A stretch of DNA of 31,647 bases from JAFGJQ01 sp964586145 (GCA_964586145.1 CAZPHH010000056.1:1-31647), one strand, 5' to 3'; shown: positions 8,354 through 17,667, counted from the first letter of the stretch. Notes: generated by a model from the letters alone, not told the origin. Made by a program: numbers and translations.

Positions 8354-9036
8354 GCCCGCCCCCTGCCGCCTGAAATCACCGGCGCCGGACGGGGCCGCCG
8401 ATCCCGGCTCAACGCCCCCAGAACCGATGCCACGACCACCACGTTTCGCCCGGCTCGCGTGAGCTCGTAGAGGTCCCGCTGTTTCGGCCCGACCAACTCC
8501 GCCAGCCGCAATTGCGAGATGTGATGATACAACGGCCCCGCCTTCAGGCCAGTCACCTTCTGAAGCGTCCGGTACGTGGCCGCCCCCTCGAGGAGCTTGA
8601 ACAGAATCCGCAGCCGATGCGCGCTGCCCAGCGCCCCGAGCACCCGAGCCAGTTCCTTCGTGCGGCTTGCCCGCAGCAGCGCTCGAGCCGCCCGGCTGTT
8701 GGTGTGTTCCGGCCGGAGCCCCCCTTCCGCCGACCGGGCCGCGCGGCTTGGCGGAATCGGGGTCAGACGGTCGGCCACCGCCACCGCCTGGTTCCAGCCG
8801 GCCCCGGTGCCCTCGACCACCGCCACCATCGCCGCCAGGCCAAGCCCCGCCGGATGCCGCAGGGCCGGCAGCCACTGGCGCAGGGCGGGGTCCGGCCGGC
8901 TGCGGCTGGCACGGGCTGTTGCGTCGCCCCGCTTCCCGTTTGCCGGTTTGGGGGTTCCGCGTCCTGCGGATTTTGGCGACCGTACGCCTCGGGTGCCCCG
9001 TTCTCCTGAAGCCTTCTTTCTTCCGGTCCTGCTCAT
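8350..9036 (-). CDS. ArsR-type winged-helix regulator with long N-terminal extension
   Basis: 228 residues, about twice the usual ArsR length. The C-terminal 100 residues (about 125-215) form a winged helix: LARVLGALGSAHRLRILFKLL, then a recognition region KVTGLKAGPLYHHISQLRLAELV and a wing ending in LYELTRAGR. No metal-binding Cys motif is seen, so the signal is unknown. The first 55 residues are Lys/Arg/Gly-rich and probably disordered; 56-120 is an alanine-rich segment without an obvious match. The gene has its own promoter overlapping an inverted-repeat operator (9068-9098), as expected for an autorepressor. Its stop overlaps the start of the glycosyltransferase gene (ATGA), so it probably controls that gene. 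Confidence 0.75.
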   Translation of the reverse strand: MSRTGRKKASGERGTRGVRSPKSAGRGTPKPANGKRGDATARASRSRPDPALRQWLPALRHPAGLGLAAMVAVVEGTGAGWNQAVAVADRLTPIPPSRAARSAEGGLRPEHTNSRAARALLRASRTKELARVLGALGSAHRLRILFKLLEGAATYRTLQKVTGLKAGPLYHHISQLRLAELVGPKQRDLYELTRAGRNVVVVASVLGALSRDRRPRPAPVISGGRGRA

Positions 9037-9067
9037 GCGCCGCTCCGTATTCTTCTACTGTTCTATT

Positions 9068-9098
9068 GTTATCATATTATAACATCTTTCTGTTATAA
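9068..9098. promoter_or_regulatory. Operator with overlapping inverted repeats
   Basis: A perfect 7-bp inverted repeat TTATAAC-8 nt-GTTATAA covers 9077-9098. The left arm is also shared with a second dyad, GTTAT-6 nt-ATAAC, at 9068-9083. This gives three GTTAT half-sites in alternating orientation over 31 bp, covering the -10 region and spacer of the arsR promoter. Confidence 0.65.
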
Positions 9099-9103
9099 AG
9101 CAA
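9076..9103 (-). promoter_or_regulatory. Promoter of the ArsR-glycosyltransferase operon
   Basis: On the minus strand TTGCTT (9103-9098), a 16-bp spacer and a perfect TATAAT (9081-9076) are found. The -10 hexamer lies within the operator half-sites, and the spacer is filled by the inverted repeat, so a bound repressor would block polymerase. This is a strongly A/T-rich island in GC-rich DNA. Confidence 0.7.
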
Positions 9104-9162
9104 GGCGAAAGAAAGAACCTCTTCCGCCCCACCCGGACGGCGGCCGGTCGCGTTAGTCCGCG

Positions 9163-10395
9163 TTAGTCCTCCTCGATTGCCGATTCAAACGACTTGTTGT
9201 ACAGCAGGAATGGACGCTTCTGGGAAACGCTGATGAGAAGGGCCACACCCACGAAATTGGTCAGCAGGCTGCTGCCCCCGTAGCTCACGAACGGCAGCGT
9301 CATGCCGGTAATGGGCATCAGGCCCTGCGTCATGCCCACGTTGATGATGACCTGGACCGCCACGACCGTCACGACGCCCACGGCCACGAGGCGCCCCAGC
9401 GGGTCGGGCGACTCCGCGGCCACCTCGACGCCGCACACGACGATGGCCACGTAGCACGCCAGCGCCAACAGGCACCCCGCCAGCCCCCACTGATGCCCCA
9501 CCAGCGCAAAGACCATGTCATTGTGACGGTCCGGCAGGAAGTTGTACTGCACGTACGTCCCGTGGCCCCACCCCTGCCCGAACACCCCTCCGCTGCCCAG
9601 CGCCGCCTTGGACCCGACGAGCTGCATCCCGGAGTCCGCCTCCCATTCCAGGGCCTGCCGCTTGGTGCAGAGGTGCGCGTATTCCTCCGGGTTCGCGATG
9701 ATCCGGTCCCGGAGGGAATCCAGTTGCAGGAACACGCCGACGATTCGCATCCGCTGATAGGGCTGCATTTTCGCCCACACCATCGGCGTACACAAAACGC
9801 CTGCCACAAGCACGGCCGCCAGATGCCGCTTCTTCGCCCCGGCCATGAACAGCATGACGAACGGCACGGGAATCATCAGCAGGGTCGTCCCGAGGTCCGG
9901 CTGCATCAGGATCAGCGCCATGGGCAGGGCCAGAATGATGCACGGCAGCAGCATGCCGAAGAGCGTCCGGTAGTTCCGCCGAAAGCGAAGATACCACGCC
10001 AGGGCCAGGATGGATGCGATCTTCATGAACTCCGACGGCTGCAACTGGAACCCCGGCAGCAGAATCCACCGATACGCATTCCGCTTGGCCGGCACCAGAC
10101 CTCCGAAGTCAAAGCTCAGCACCTTCGCCGCGGCCAGCAGAATCAGCATCAGCAGAACCACGATGAAGATCAGGAACGCGTGTCGGGCGACGTTGTGATA
10201 CCCGAGCCGGAGCACCACCAGCGCCGCGACGCCGGAGGCCGCCAGATAGATCGCCTGCTTGATGGTGTTCCACGGGACATCGTCTTCGCCGGCATCCGTC
10301 GCGTAGATGCAGAGCATGCCTACGAGGCAAAGGATGGCCACCGCCGTCGCGACCACCCACCCCGGCTGCGTCAGGTCGAGCGTGCCCCGTGTCAT
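9163..10395 (-). CDS. rodA: RodA, peptidoglycan glycosyltransferase (SEDS)
   Basis: 410 residues with about ten membrane helices. RodA polymerises glycan strands from lipid II during elongation together with a class B PBP. Family features seen: QLQPSEFMKIA (SEDS helix with the conserved Glu), LILMQPDLGTTLLM (the QPDLGT motif with the conserved Asp in the active cavity), SKAALGSGGVFGQGWGHGTYVQ, PDRHNDMVFALVGHQWG (equivalent to the usual PExHTDFIFA loop) and a C-terminal GMTLPFVSYGGSSLL. The long loop between helices 7 and 8 is retained. The ATG overlaps the stop of mrdA (ATGA), the classical mrdA-rodA pairing. The gene ends 126 bp before the start of the ArsR gene, which has its own promoter. 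Confidence 0.95.
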   Translation of the reverse strand: MTRGTLDLTQPGWVVATAVAILCLVGMLCIYATDAGEDDVPWNTIKQAIYLAASGVAALVVLRLGYHNVARHAFLIFIVVLLMLILLAAAKVLSFDFGGLVPAKRNAYRWILLPGFQLQPSEFMKIASILALAWYLRFRRNYRTLFGMLLPCIILALPMALILMQPDLGTTLLMIPVPFVMLFMAGAKKRHLAAVLVAGVLCTPMVWAKMQPYQRMRIVGVFLQLDSLRDRIIANPEEYAHLCTKRQALEWEADSGMQLVGSKAALGSGGVFGQGWGHGTYVQYNFLPDRHNDMVFALVGHQWGLAGCLLALACYVAIVVCGVEVAAESPDPLGRLVAVGVVTVVAVQVIINVGMTQGLMPITGMTLPFVSYGGSSLLTNFVGVALLISVSQKRPFLLYNKSFESAIEED

Positions 10396-12599
10396 CCGAC
10401 GCCCTCCTCCTGCGAATTGTCGGCCGGCGGCGGCTCCGGCCGGCCGTCCGGATCCAGTTCCGGCCCGAGGATTTCTTCCAGCATCGGCACCATGCTCTTG
10501 GCGAAGGGGGCTGAGCTGTGTCCGCCGCTGCCTCCGTACTCAATGAGCACGACAAACGCGATCCGCGGCTTCACGCTCCAACGCGGCTCGCCGTCCTCAT
10601 CCACCGCCTGGAGATACCCGCCAAACCACGCGTGGGAGTAGCTCTTCTCCTCGTCCGGGGGCCACCACTCGTGCTTCACCACGTCCCCCAGCTCGAATGT
10701 CGCCCTGGGATGGCCCCGCCGGAAGTCGTCCACCGCCTGACTCCGGCTGCCCGCCGGGACAATCGCCGTCGCTTCGTTCCCGTCCTCGTCGACGTAGCGA
10801 ACGCGGTAGGACAGGGGTCGGACGGGTGTGGTGGCACTTCCAGTCTTCCCGCAAACGCGGTACCGGGGGCCCTGGTATCGGGCGTAGTGGTAGGCCGTTC
10901 CATCCCGGCTGTTCACGACGCGGAACAGCCCCTCCTGCACCGCACGCCATTCCGAGGCTTCGCCCGGCAGTCTCTCCTCGGGCGCGGCCTCGCCAAGACC
11001 GCTGATGAGCGTCACCGGTTTGTAGATGCCGCTGGCATACTCAGCAAACAGGTTTGCGGCCTGGATAGGCGTCACCAGCACCTCACCCTGACCGATGCAC
11101 AGCAGACGCCCCGTGCCCACGGAGACTCGCCGACCCCGCTGCTGCAGCCATTCCGGCGTCGGGTTGACGCCCGTGGCCTCTTCGGGCAGGCCGATCCCCG
11201 TCGTGCGTCCGAGTCCGAACCGGTCGAACACCCTGGTCAGGGATTCCGTTCCCACCTCTTCCCCGACGTGGTACATGAACACATTGCAGCTTCCCTCGAT
11301 GGCTTCGACCACGTTGACCAGCCCGTGCGCCTTGCGGGCGCTGGAGCCGCTGACACGCCAGCACCGCCACTTGTTGTGTACACCGGGGAAGCGATACCCC
11401 GTGCAATTGAAGCGCGTCTCCAGGCCGATCCGATCCGTGCTCAGCCCGGCGATGCACGCCAACGGCTTTGCGATCGATCCCGGCGCGTACTGGTTCGCCA
11501 CGGCGCGAAACCGCAACGGCGTGTGGAGGGTGTCCGCACGCAGGGAATCATAGTCCTGAACGAATCGCGACGGGTCATACGAAGGATAGGAAACCAGGGC
11601 CAGCACTTCGCGCGTTGGAATGTCCAGCACCACCACCACACCGCCGGTCGCATCCGCCAGTTCGGGCACCTCGGCATGGGACAAGTGCTCGCCAAACGCG
11701 TCGTACAGACGTCGTTGCAGGTCCGCGCGGATGGTGAGTCTCACGTCCCGTCCGTTCTCCGCCGGTTCGTTGGTCAGCAGCTTCCCCGCGAGGTTCATCC
11801 GCACCCGTCCGCGCCGACCCCGCAGCAGGTTCTCCGCCCCACACTCGACACCGGTCTTTCCCGTCACTTCGTTGGGCAGGTACCTGCGGTCTCGATCCTC
11901 TCCGTGAGGATCGTTCCGGATGTCCTCCGCATCCACCGGCCCCACTCGCCCGAGAAGGTGAGCCAGCGCCAGAGCATCGTGGAACTCCCGGTGCGTCGAG
12001 CTCTCCACACTCAGCCAGGGGTACTTCTTCACGAGCGTCATCCGCGCCTGAACCTGCTCCTGATCGTCCAGGCCGGACAGGATCGCGTGCGTCATGCGTT
12101 CCTCACGAACGGCCGCGTCGAATCCCCGACGCTGCCCCACCGAATCCCGAATCCGCCGCACGCGTTCGCAGATGTCGCGCTGCCGCTGCCGCACCGATTC
12201 CACCGACTCCCCCCGAAACGCGGCCAGCTCCGTCCACATCCGGTCCAGGTCGGCTTCCAGCGCCTCCCGCACACCCTCTGCCGAACGTCCTTGGCCGTAC
12301 CGTCCGCTGCGCCGATATTCCCTTGCCATCCGCGTGAGGTGCGCCTCGTCCATTGCCAGAAGCAGATAGTCCGCGCGAACGTCCCAGCTCGGCTCCTCGC
12401 TGACCAGCACGACGCCCGTGCGGTCCACAATGCGACCGCGCACGAAGGGCAACGCCTGCACCGGCAGGAGAAGGCGGTTGCGCGCCTCCTCCTTGTAGTA
12501 CGCGGCGTGAATGACCTGGAGGTCCACCAGCCGCACGACCAGCACGGCCAGCACGACGCCCCACAAACCCATGAAGATTTTCAAGCGGGTGTGAAACAC
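10392..12599 (-). CDS. mrdA: Penicillin-binding protein 2 (class B PBP, transpeptidase)
   Basis: 735 residues, longer than E. coli PBP2 (633). One N-terminal membrane anchor (about 7-27), then the pedestal domain with RGRIVDRTG (54-62), an unusual charged helical insertion (about 85-170), and the transpeptidase domain. Active-site motifs: SIAK (Ser375, Lys378), SCN (437-439) and KTG (585-587). The enzyme cross-links peptidoglycan stems in the periplasm, in complex with RodA. It starts with GTG at 12599; the segment FHTRLKI directly after fits the family start. A promoter is proposed at 12646-12673. The C-terminal tail is Pro/Glu-rich. mreB, mreC and mreD are not adjacent in this window, unlike in many elongasome clusters. 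Confidence 0.93.
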   Translation of the reverse strand: MFHTRLKIFMGLWGVVLAVLVVRLVDLQVIHAAYYKEEARNRLLLPVQALPFVRGRIVDRTGVVLVSEEPSWDVRADYLLLAMDEAHLTRMAREYRRSGRYGQGRSAEGVREALEADLDRMWTELAAFRGESVESVRQRQRDICERVRRIRDSVGQRRGFDAAVREERMTHAILSGLDDQEQVQARMTLVKKYPWLSVESSTHREFHDALALAHLLGRVGPVDAEDIRNDPHGEDRDRRYLPNEVTGKTGVECGAENLLRGRRGRVRMNLAGKLLTNEPAENGRDVRLTIRADLQRRLYDAFGEHLSHAEVPELADATGGVVVVLDIPTREVLALVSYPSYDPSRFVQDYDSLRADTLHTPLRFRAVANQYAPGSIAKPLACIAGLSTDRIGLETRFNCTGYRFPGVHNKWRCWRVSGSSARKAHGLVNVVEAIEGSCNVFMYHVGEEVGTESLTRVFDRFGLGRTTGIGLPEEATGVNPTPEWLQQRGRRVSVGTGRLLCIGQGEVLVTPIQAANLFAEYASGIYKPVTLISGLGEAAPEERLPGEASEWRAVQEGLFRVVNSRDGTAYHYARYQGPRYRVCGKTGSATTPVRPLSYRVRYVDEDGNEATAIVPAGSRSQAVDDFRRGHPRATFELGDVVKHEWWPPDEEKSYSHAWFGGYLQAVDEDGEPRWSVKPRIAFVVLIEYGGSGGHSSAPFAKSMVPMLEEILGPELDPDGRPEPPPADNSQEEGVG

Positions 12600-12645
12600 G
12601 GTCGTCCGGTCCCGGCATCCTTCGCCCTGAAAGATACCCAGGCCG

Positions 12646-12673
12646 ATTGTATGGCGGCATCACCTTCCGTCCA
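12646..12673 (-). promoter_or_regulatory. Putative promoter of mrdA-rodA
   Basis: Minus strand TGGACG (12673-12668), 16-bp spacer, TACAAT (12651-12646), starting transcription about 40 nt before the mrdA GTG. The -10 is good and the -35 moderate. The rest of the 303-bp region to the divergent pullulanase gene shows no other clear signal. Confidence 0.45.
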
Positions 12674-12902
12674 CCCACATCGGTTATCCCGTGCCGGTTT
12701 CTGTCGGGCATTTCCGTTTCGGGCATGACGGCCCGCCACCCTGGCCGGACCCGCGCAATTCCTGCCGCCCGCCCTCCATGCAGCGGCACGCCCCCCCACC
12801 GCCCCAGCGCCGGGAGTTGATTTTCGGTGTGGAATCCCTCCTACTACGCCCGCGGGACGGCGGCCCGCGCTTCCGCCCGCTCTCTTGCGAGGCATCGAAT
12901 CC

Positions 12903-15038
12903 GTGAAGGAACCGGCACAATCGAAAGACACTCTGACGTTCCGTGCAACGCTCGACGGCCTGCGGACCATCACTCTGCGGTTTGACCGCCCGGTGAGCGC
13001 GCCCCCCGCCAGCCGGGTGTTGGTTCGTGACCGAAATGGCAATCAGCTCCGCGTATGCGGCGTCGCGCCCGCCAGGCGAACCGCCGGCTCCACCCGTGCG
13101 TTTTCCGTGAAGCTGGCAAGTCCGCCCAATTTCATGCGGCAGACCCTTGAGGTGGAAATCCAGGGAATCGGGGTTCAGCGCGTACGCCTCGGCCGCGTTC
13201 TTGACAACCAGCAGTTCTATGACGCGGAGGCCCGCCTGGGCGCCACGTACTCGCCTCAGGGCAGTCTCTTCGGCGTCTTCGCGCCGGAGGCGGACGGGGT
13301 GGAGGTTGTGGTAGCCAAGTCCTCGTCCGGCAAGCCTTCCATCCGCCAGCCGATGACCCGAAATCCGCGTGGCGTATGGTCGGCAACCCTGGAGCGCGAC
13401 TTGCGGGATCACTATTACGCGTTTGTGCTCGACGGCCCGGCCCTGGAGGCGGATCAGGAGGTGACGGACCCCTGTGCCAAGTGTGCCCAGTATCCAGGCT
13501 CGCGTGCGATCATATGCGACTTCCAGGACACGGACCCGCCGACCTTTCGCGTGGAGCATCCGGTCCAGCTTGCGACACCCGCGGATGCGGTGATCTATGA
13601 GCTCAGCGTGCGGGATTTCACGATTTCTCCGGATTCCGGCGTCGCCCGCAAGGGTCTCTACCTGGGCCTGGCGGAGGGCGGCACCCACCTGCCCCGGCAT
13701 CGTGACATCTCCACGGGTCTGAACCACCTCGTGGATCTCGGAATCACGCACGTTCAGCTCATGCCGGTCCAGTGTTTCGAGGACGATGGCCGGTACAACT
13801 GGGGCTACATGACGGTCTTCTTCAACACGTTGGAAGCCCGGTTTGCCACCACCCCGGACGGAATCGCCCGGATCGCGGAATTCAAACAGGCCGTGCAGGC
13901 CCTGCACCGTCACGGCATCGGCGTGGTGCTGGATGTTGTCTTCAACCACACGTCGCGTCACGCCACGTTCGATCGAATTGCGCCGGGATACTACTTCCGC
14001 CGCAAGCCCGGCGGTGAGCTGTGGGACGGCTCTGGCTGCGGCAACGAGGTCCGCACGGAAGCCCCCATGGCCCGCAAGTTCATCCTGGACTCGCTCAAGT
14101 ACTGGGTCACGGAATTCGGGATCGACGGGTTCCGATTCGACCTGATGGGCCTGCTCGACTTCCCCACGCTCGAGATGATTCGCGACGAGCTGCGCGCGGT
14201 GTACCCGTCCATTCTGCTGTACGGGGAACCGTGGACGGCGGGGCCGTCCGGCCTGCGCCCCATCACAGGGAAAGAGCTCATTCGCGGCAGCGGAATCGCC
14301 GCCTTCGACGACCACTTCCGCGACGCCATCAAGGGCGACACCAACGGGGACGTTCCCGGTTTCGTTCAGACGGGCGACCGCCGCGAAGCGGTCAAGCTGG
14401 GACTCCGCGGCTCCATCGAGGACTGGGCCCTGCACCCCACCGACGCCGTTCACTACTGTGAGTGCCATGACAACCTGACGTTGTGGGACAAGATCGTCCG
14501 CACGACGCCGAAGGCCACGGACGCGGAGCGGAAACGGATGCAGCGCATGGCCGCCCTGCTGCTTCTGACATCCCAGGGAATCCCCCTCATCCATTCCGGC
14601 CAGGAGTTTTGCCGGACGAAGCTGGGTCACCACAACTCGTACAACCTCGGGGACGAAGTGAACCAGATTGACTGGTCCCTCAAGAAAGAGAATGCGGACA
14701 CATTTGCGTACTATCGTGACCTGATCGCCCTCCGCCGTGCCCACCCCGTCTTCCGGCTGCGCACGCGGGAGGAGATCGAGCAGCGTGTCCACCTCATGAT
14801 CGACGTTCCGACCCCCCACTGCATCGCCTTAGCCCTGGACGGCCGCGGCCTTTTCGGCGAGCCGTTCGCCACGATCCTGATCCTCGTCAACGGCGATCGC
14901 AAGGACGTCCGCTTCCCACTCGGGCCCGGCCGCTGGCTGATGGTCGCCGACGGCGACCGCGTGAGCCATCAGGCCCTCAGCGAGCACTGGAACGAAATCA
15001 CCATTCCCCCGCACACGGGCGTCATTCTCCACAAGTAG
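12903..15038 (+). CDS. pulA: Type I pullulanase / debranching enzyme (GH13)
   Basis: About 711 residues. Hydrolyses alpha-1,6 branches of glycogen-, pullulan- or starch-like glucans; no signal peptide, so intracellular glycogen breakdown is likely. The N-terminal third carries beta-sandwich modules (a CBM48-type segment near 110-200). The GH13 barrel follows, with the pullulanase hallmark YNWGY (about 298-302) and DVVFNHT. The catalytic regions are DGFRFDL (nucleophile Asp413), LLYGEPW (acid/base Glu442) and CHDN (His522, Asp523). Position four of the hallmark reads YMTVFF rather than the common YNP/YDP continuation. Two starts are possible: GTG at 12903 (GAGG 10 nt upstream, chosen) or TTG at 12885, adding six residues. 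It is divergent from mrdA. Confidence 0.88.
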   Translation: MKEPAQSKDTLTFRATLDGLRTITLRFDRPVSAPPASRVLVRDRNGNQLRVCGVAPARRTAGSTRAFSVKLASPPNFMRQTLEVEIQGIGVQRVRLGRVLDNQQFYDAEARLGATYSPQGSLFGVFAPEADGVEVVVAKSSSGKPSIRQPMTRNPRGVWSATLERDLRDHYYAFVLDGPALEADQEVTDPCAKCAQYPGSRAIICDFQDTDPPTFRVEHPVQLATPADAVIYELSVRDFTISPDSGVARKGLYLGLAEGGTHLPRHRDISTGLNHLVDLGITHVQLMPVQCFEDDGRYNWGYMTVFFNTLEARFATTPDGIARIAEFKQAVQALHRHGIGVVLDVVFNHTSRHATFDRIAPGYYFRRKPGGELWDGSGCGNEVRTEAPMARKFILDSLKYWVTEFGIDGFRFDLMGLLDFPTLEMIRDELRAVYPSILLYGEPWTAGPSGLRPITGKELIRGSGIAAFDDHFRDAIKGDTNGDVPGFVQTGDRREAVKLGLRGSIEDWALHPTDAVHYCECHDNLTLWDKIVRTTPKATDAERKRMQRMAALLLLTSQGIPLIHSGQEFCRTKLGHHNSYNLGDEVNQIDWSLKKENADTFAYYRDLIALRRAHPVFRLRTREEIEQRVHLMIDVPTPHCIALALDGRGLFGEPFATILILVNGDRKDVRFPLGPGRWLMVADGDRVSHQALSEHWNEITIPPHTGVILHK

Positions 15039-15132
15039 TTTGGCGGCGCCGCCGCTTGCGGGTCGGGCGCCGGTCGGAGAGCGCAGACGGCCGGTGGATC
15101 GGGGCTCGTGCGGACGTGGCTTCGGCGTATGC

Positions 15133-17391
15133 TCAGGCGGCTGGAGCGGTCGTGGCCGGTGCGGTGGTGGGTGCGGGAGGCGGCTCGGCGACCTTTTTCC
15201 GAGCATTGTCCACGGCAGCACGCAGCTCCTGCTTGTAGGGATCCAGGTCCACCGGATCGAGTGCCGTCAGCAGCGCGCGCAGAGCGTCCAGATCGCCCTT
15301 GTGCAGCCGGTCGTGGATGGCCTTGGCCGTTTCGTCTGCCGCACGGCCTTTCACCTCATCGGGTGCGGACGTCAAGCGGGTGAGCATCTCGGCCACCAGT
15401 TCGTATCGCCCGGCGGCCGCAGCGGCGGTCAGCACGTGAACACGCGCGTTGACGGCCGACGCGTCGCCCGCCGCCTCCTGGTCGGCGAGCAGCCGTTGCC
15501 AGATCTGGAGGGCGGCGCCGGCGTCCCCGCGTGCCATGAGGAGCGTGGCCAGACGCTCGCGCGAGCCGGCCAGTTCCGGGGGAGGCGGGTTGTGGCTGCT
15601 CAACTCGCGAATCAACTCCTCCAGATAGGCCTGTTGTCGGTCGGGCATCTCGCGAAGCCGGTCCGCCCAGCGAAGCCGGTCTGCTGTCGGCTTTCGGCGG
15701 AGAATCTGCCGCCAGCCGTTCCACGCTTCCGCCCGTACGGCGTCGTTCGTCTCCCCGGGCGGGTTGAGATGCCGCATGAGCGCTTCGAGATGGGCCGGTT
15801 CGCTCCCGAGATCGCCGAGGGCTTTGGCGGCGGCCTCGCGGACCCGGGGGTCCGTATGGTTCACCAGGACAACCAGCCGGTCCAGGCAGCCCGCATCGCC
15901 CAGCGCCACCAGGCCTTCGATGGCGGGCACCAGCAACGGGGCCTGGTCCGACGCCAGGGCCTCGTTCAGGGCTGCGCCGAACTCCGGCGCCGCGATTCCC
16001 GCCATGGCCCGCAGGAGGAAGCCCCGCACGTGCATCTGATCCGCCGGGGTTCGGGCCATCCGATCCAGCAACACAGGCACGGCCGGCGCGATGAGTTCCG
16101 GATCCACCCTGCCCTTGGCCCCCAGAACGGCCAGGGCCCCGGCCGCCTCGGCTACGCAGCCCACCGGAGCCGTGGGGGACTCGCCCGGGTCGATTTCCCG
16201 GATCAGGGTCGGAATCGCCGCCGGGTTTCGTAGCTGTCCCAGCACACGAAAGGCGGTCTGCCGGGCCGCGGTATCCACGTGCTCCTCGCGCAACAGCGCG
16301 AGTACGGGCTCGGCGTTTTCCGGAACGCCCAGGGCCCCGATGATTCCGAGCGCCGCCCGGCGCACCTCCGGCATGCGGAACTCAAGCCCTGTGATCACGG
16401 CCGCCACGAGCGGGTCCGCCGGCAGCACACCCTCCTGGATCTCCTCGCTGATGATCGCCAATGCCGCCAGCCGGAACTCGGGCTGGTTGTCACTCAGCCA
16501 GCGGGCAAGCATCTCGTCTTTCTGTGGGCGCTGCGGGACCAGGCGGTAGTTCTGGCGGAGCAGGACCGTCAGGCGTTCGGCCAATGTGCTGTACCGGCGC
16601 TCCTGGTCCCCCCGCACTCGATCCAGCTCGGTCTGTGCCTCCAGCAGCCGCTGGAAGAACAGTCGCCCCTTCTCGCGAAGCCAGTCTTCATCGCCGAGTG
16701 TGCTTTCCTGGCGCTCCCACCACGCCTGCCAGGCCGCAACGTCTTCGCCATAGTCCCTGCGGGAAACAGACCGGAGGGCTCGTAACGCCCGCGCCCGCAG
16801 TTCGCCGTTCTCGGTCGACAGCAGCGACACGATCTGCCGCGCTACCGACCGCTTGTACACACTGGAGGCCAACGCATCGACCGCCGCCGATTGCTGCTCG
16901 TGCGACGCCTCCGGATCGGCCGCCAGGGCCCCCAGCCGCTCGGTCACACCGCCGTCGGGATACGCGGCCAAAGCCATCGCCGCCCGCGCAGAAACGCCCT
17001 CCGCAGGGTCGCCCAACAATCGCATCAGCGGATCGACCAGCCCGGCGTGGCGCTCCCGCAGAAGCGTCGGCTCCACCGTTCCGACGGAAGCAATCGCCTG
17101 ACAGACGGCAATTCGCGTGGACGGGTGCGACGAAGGAATCAGCAGCTCGCCCAGGGTGCGCGTCGCTGCGGCCCAGCCGGTGCGCAACAGGCTTTCTGCC
17201 TGCGCCTGGCGCGTGCCGAGGCTGTCCGCCGGGTTTTCGATGATCCGACGTGACTGCTCCAGGCGCTCCTGCTCCTCCGCGGAAAGCACCGCAAGGTCTG
17301 CCGGCTGCGTCGTCTGCCCCGTCACCGCCACCGGTGCCAACAGCAGAAGCGCGGGCAGGCACCACGGCATGCTGTTCTTCCGCTGTCTCAC
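15133..17391 (-). CDS. Exported HEAT-repeat protein
   Basis: About 752 residues. Read from the GTG at 17391 the N-terminus has a basic RQRK stretch and a hydrophobic core ending in VAVTGQ, a good signal peptide; GGAG lies upstream. An ATG 7 codons later would remove the basic residues. The mature part is almost wholly helical, with repeated pairs ending in patterns such as VREAAAKALGDLGS, VRRAALGIIGALGV and ARALRALRSVS, which are HEAT/PBS-type repeats. They lie roughly between residues 90-260 and 330-560. The C-terminal 200 residues look TPR-like and end in a Pro/Ala/Thr tail. HEAT repeats mediate protein binding; no enzyme motif is seen. Probably periplasmic. It converges on the pullulanase gene with a 94-bp gap. 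Confidence 0.8.
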   Translation of the reverse strand: MRQRKNSMPWCLPALLLLAPVAVTGQTTQPADLAVLSAEEQERLEQSRRIIENPADSLGTRQAQAESLLRTGWAAATRTLGELLIPSSHPSTRIAVCQAIASVGTVEPTLLRERHAGLVDPLMRLLGDPAEGVSARAAMALAAYPDGGVTERLGALAADPEASHEQQSAAVDALASSVYKRSVARQIVSLLSTENGELRARALRALRSVSRRDYGEDVAAWQAWWERQESTLGDEDWLREKGRLFFQRLLEAQTELDRVRGDQERRYSTLAERLTVLLRQNYRLVPQRPQKDEMLARWLSDNQPEFRLAALAIISEEIQEGVLPADPLVAAVITGLEFRMPEVRRAALGIIGALGVPENAEPVLALLREEHVDTAARQTAFRVLGQLRNPAAIPTLIREIDPGESPTAPVGCVAEAAGALAVLGAKGRVDPELIAPAVPVLLDRMARTPADQMHVRGFLLRAMAGIAAPEFGAALNEALASDQAPLLVPAIEGLVALGDAGCLDRLVVLVNHTDPRVREAAAKALGDLGSEPAHLEALMRHLNPPGETNDAVRAEAWNGWRQILRRKPTADRLRWADRLREMPDRQQAYLEELIRELSSHNPPPPELAGSRERLATLLMARGDAGAALQIWQRLLADQEAAGDASAVNARVHVLTAAAAAGRYELVAEMLTRLTSAPDEVKGRAADETAKAIHDRLHKGDLDALRALLTALDPVDLDPYKQELRAAVDNARKKVAEPPPAPTTAPATTAPAA

Positions 17392-17639
17392 GGCCTGCGT
17401 CTCCGGTGCAACCTCTCGCGATGCCAAGCGATCCGCCGGGTACCCGGGGGGACCGCGAGGAGCACGATCTCGGTAAGTTCGCCCTGCCCCATAAGTTACG
17501 CCTATTTGTACCCGGGCCTCAATCGGAACGCAAGGCGGCATTCCAGAACGATGCGCCGTTCCGGCTCACCAGGCGTTCCCATGCCGGCTTCGAGCCCTCC
17601 ACGCTCGCTCCACCCTTCCGTGCCCGCGCTGGAACCTCC

Positions 17640-17667
17640 TTGACCCCCCAACCGCCCCCATTATGAT
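17640..17667 (+). promoter_or_regulatory. Promoter giving a probably leaderless lipoprotein mRNA
   Basis: TTGACC (17640-17645), 16-bp spacer, TATGAT (17662-17667). The ATG of the next gene begins 10 bp after the last base of the -10 hexamer, so transcription should start at or within a few bases of the initiation codon. No Shine-Dalgarno sequence lies between. Confidence 0.65.

Noticed and set aside
10518..12728. 736-codon open frame on the plus strand
   Set aside because: Antisense to mrdA, whose SxxK, SxN and KTG motifs are intact. The product is His/Arg/Pro-rich shadow sequence.
12684..14819. 711-codon open frame on the minus strand
   Set aside because: It is antisense to the pullulanase gene, which has all GH13 motifs; the minus-strand product has no recognisable domain. 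Long shadow frames are common in GC-rich DNA.
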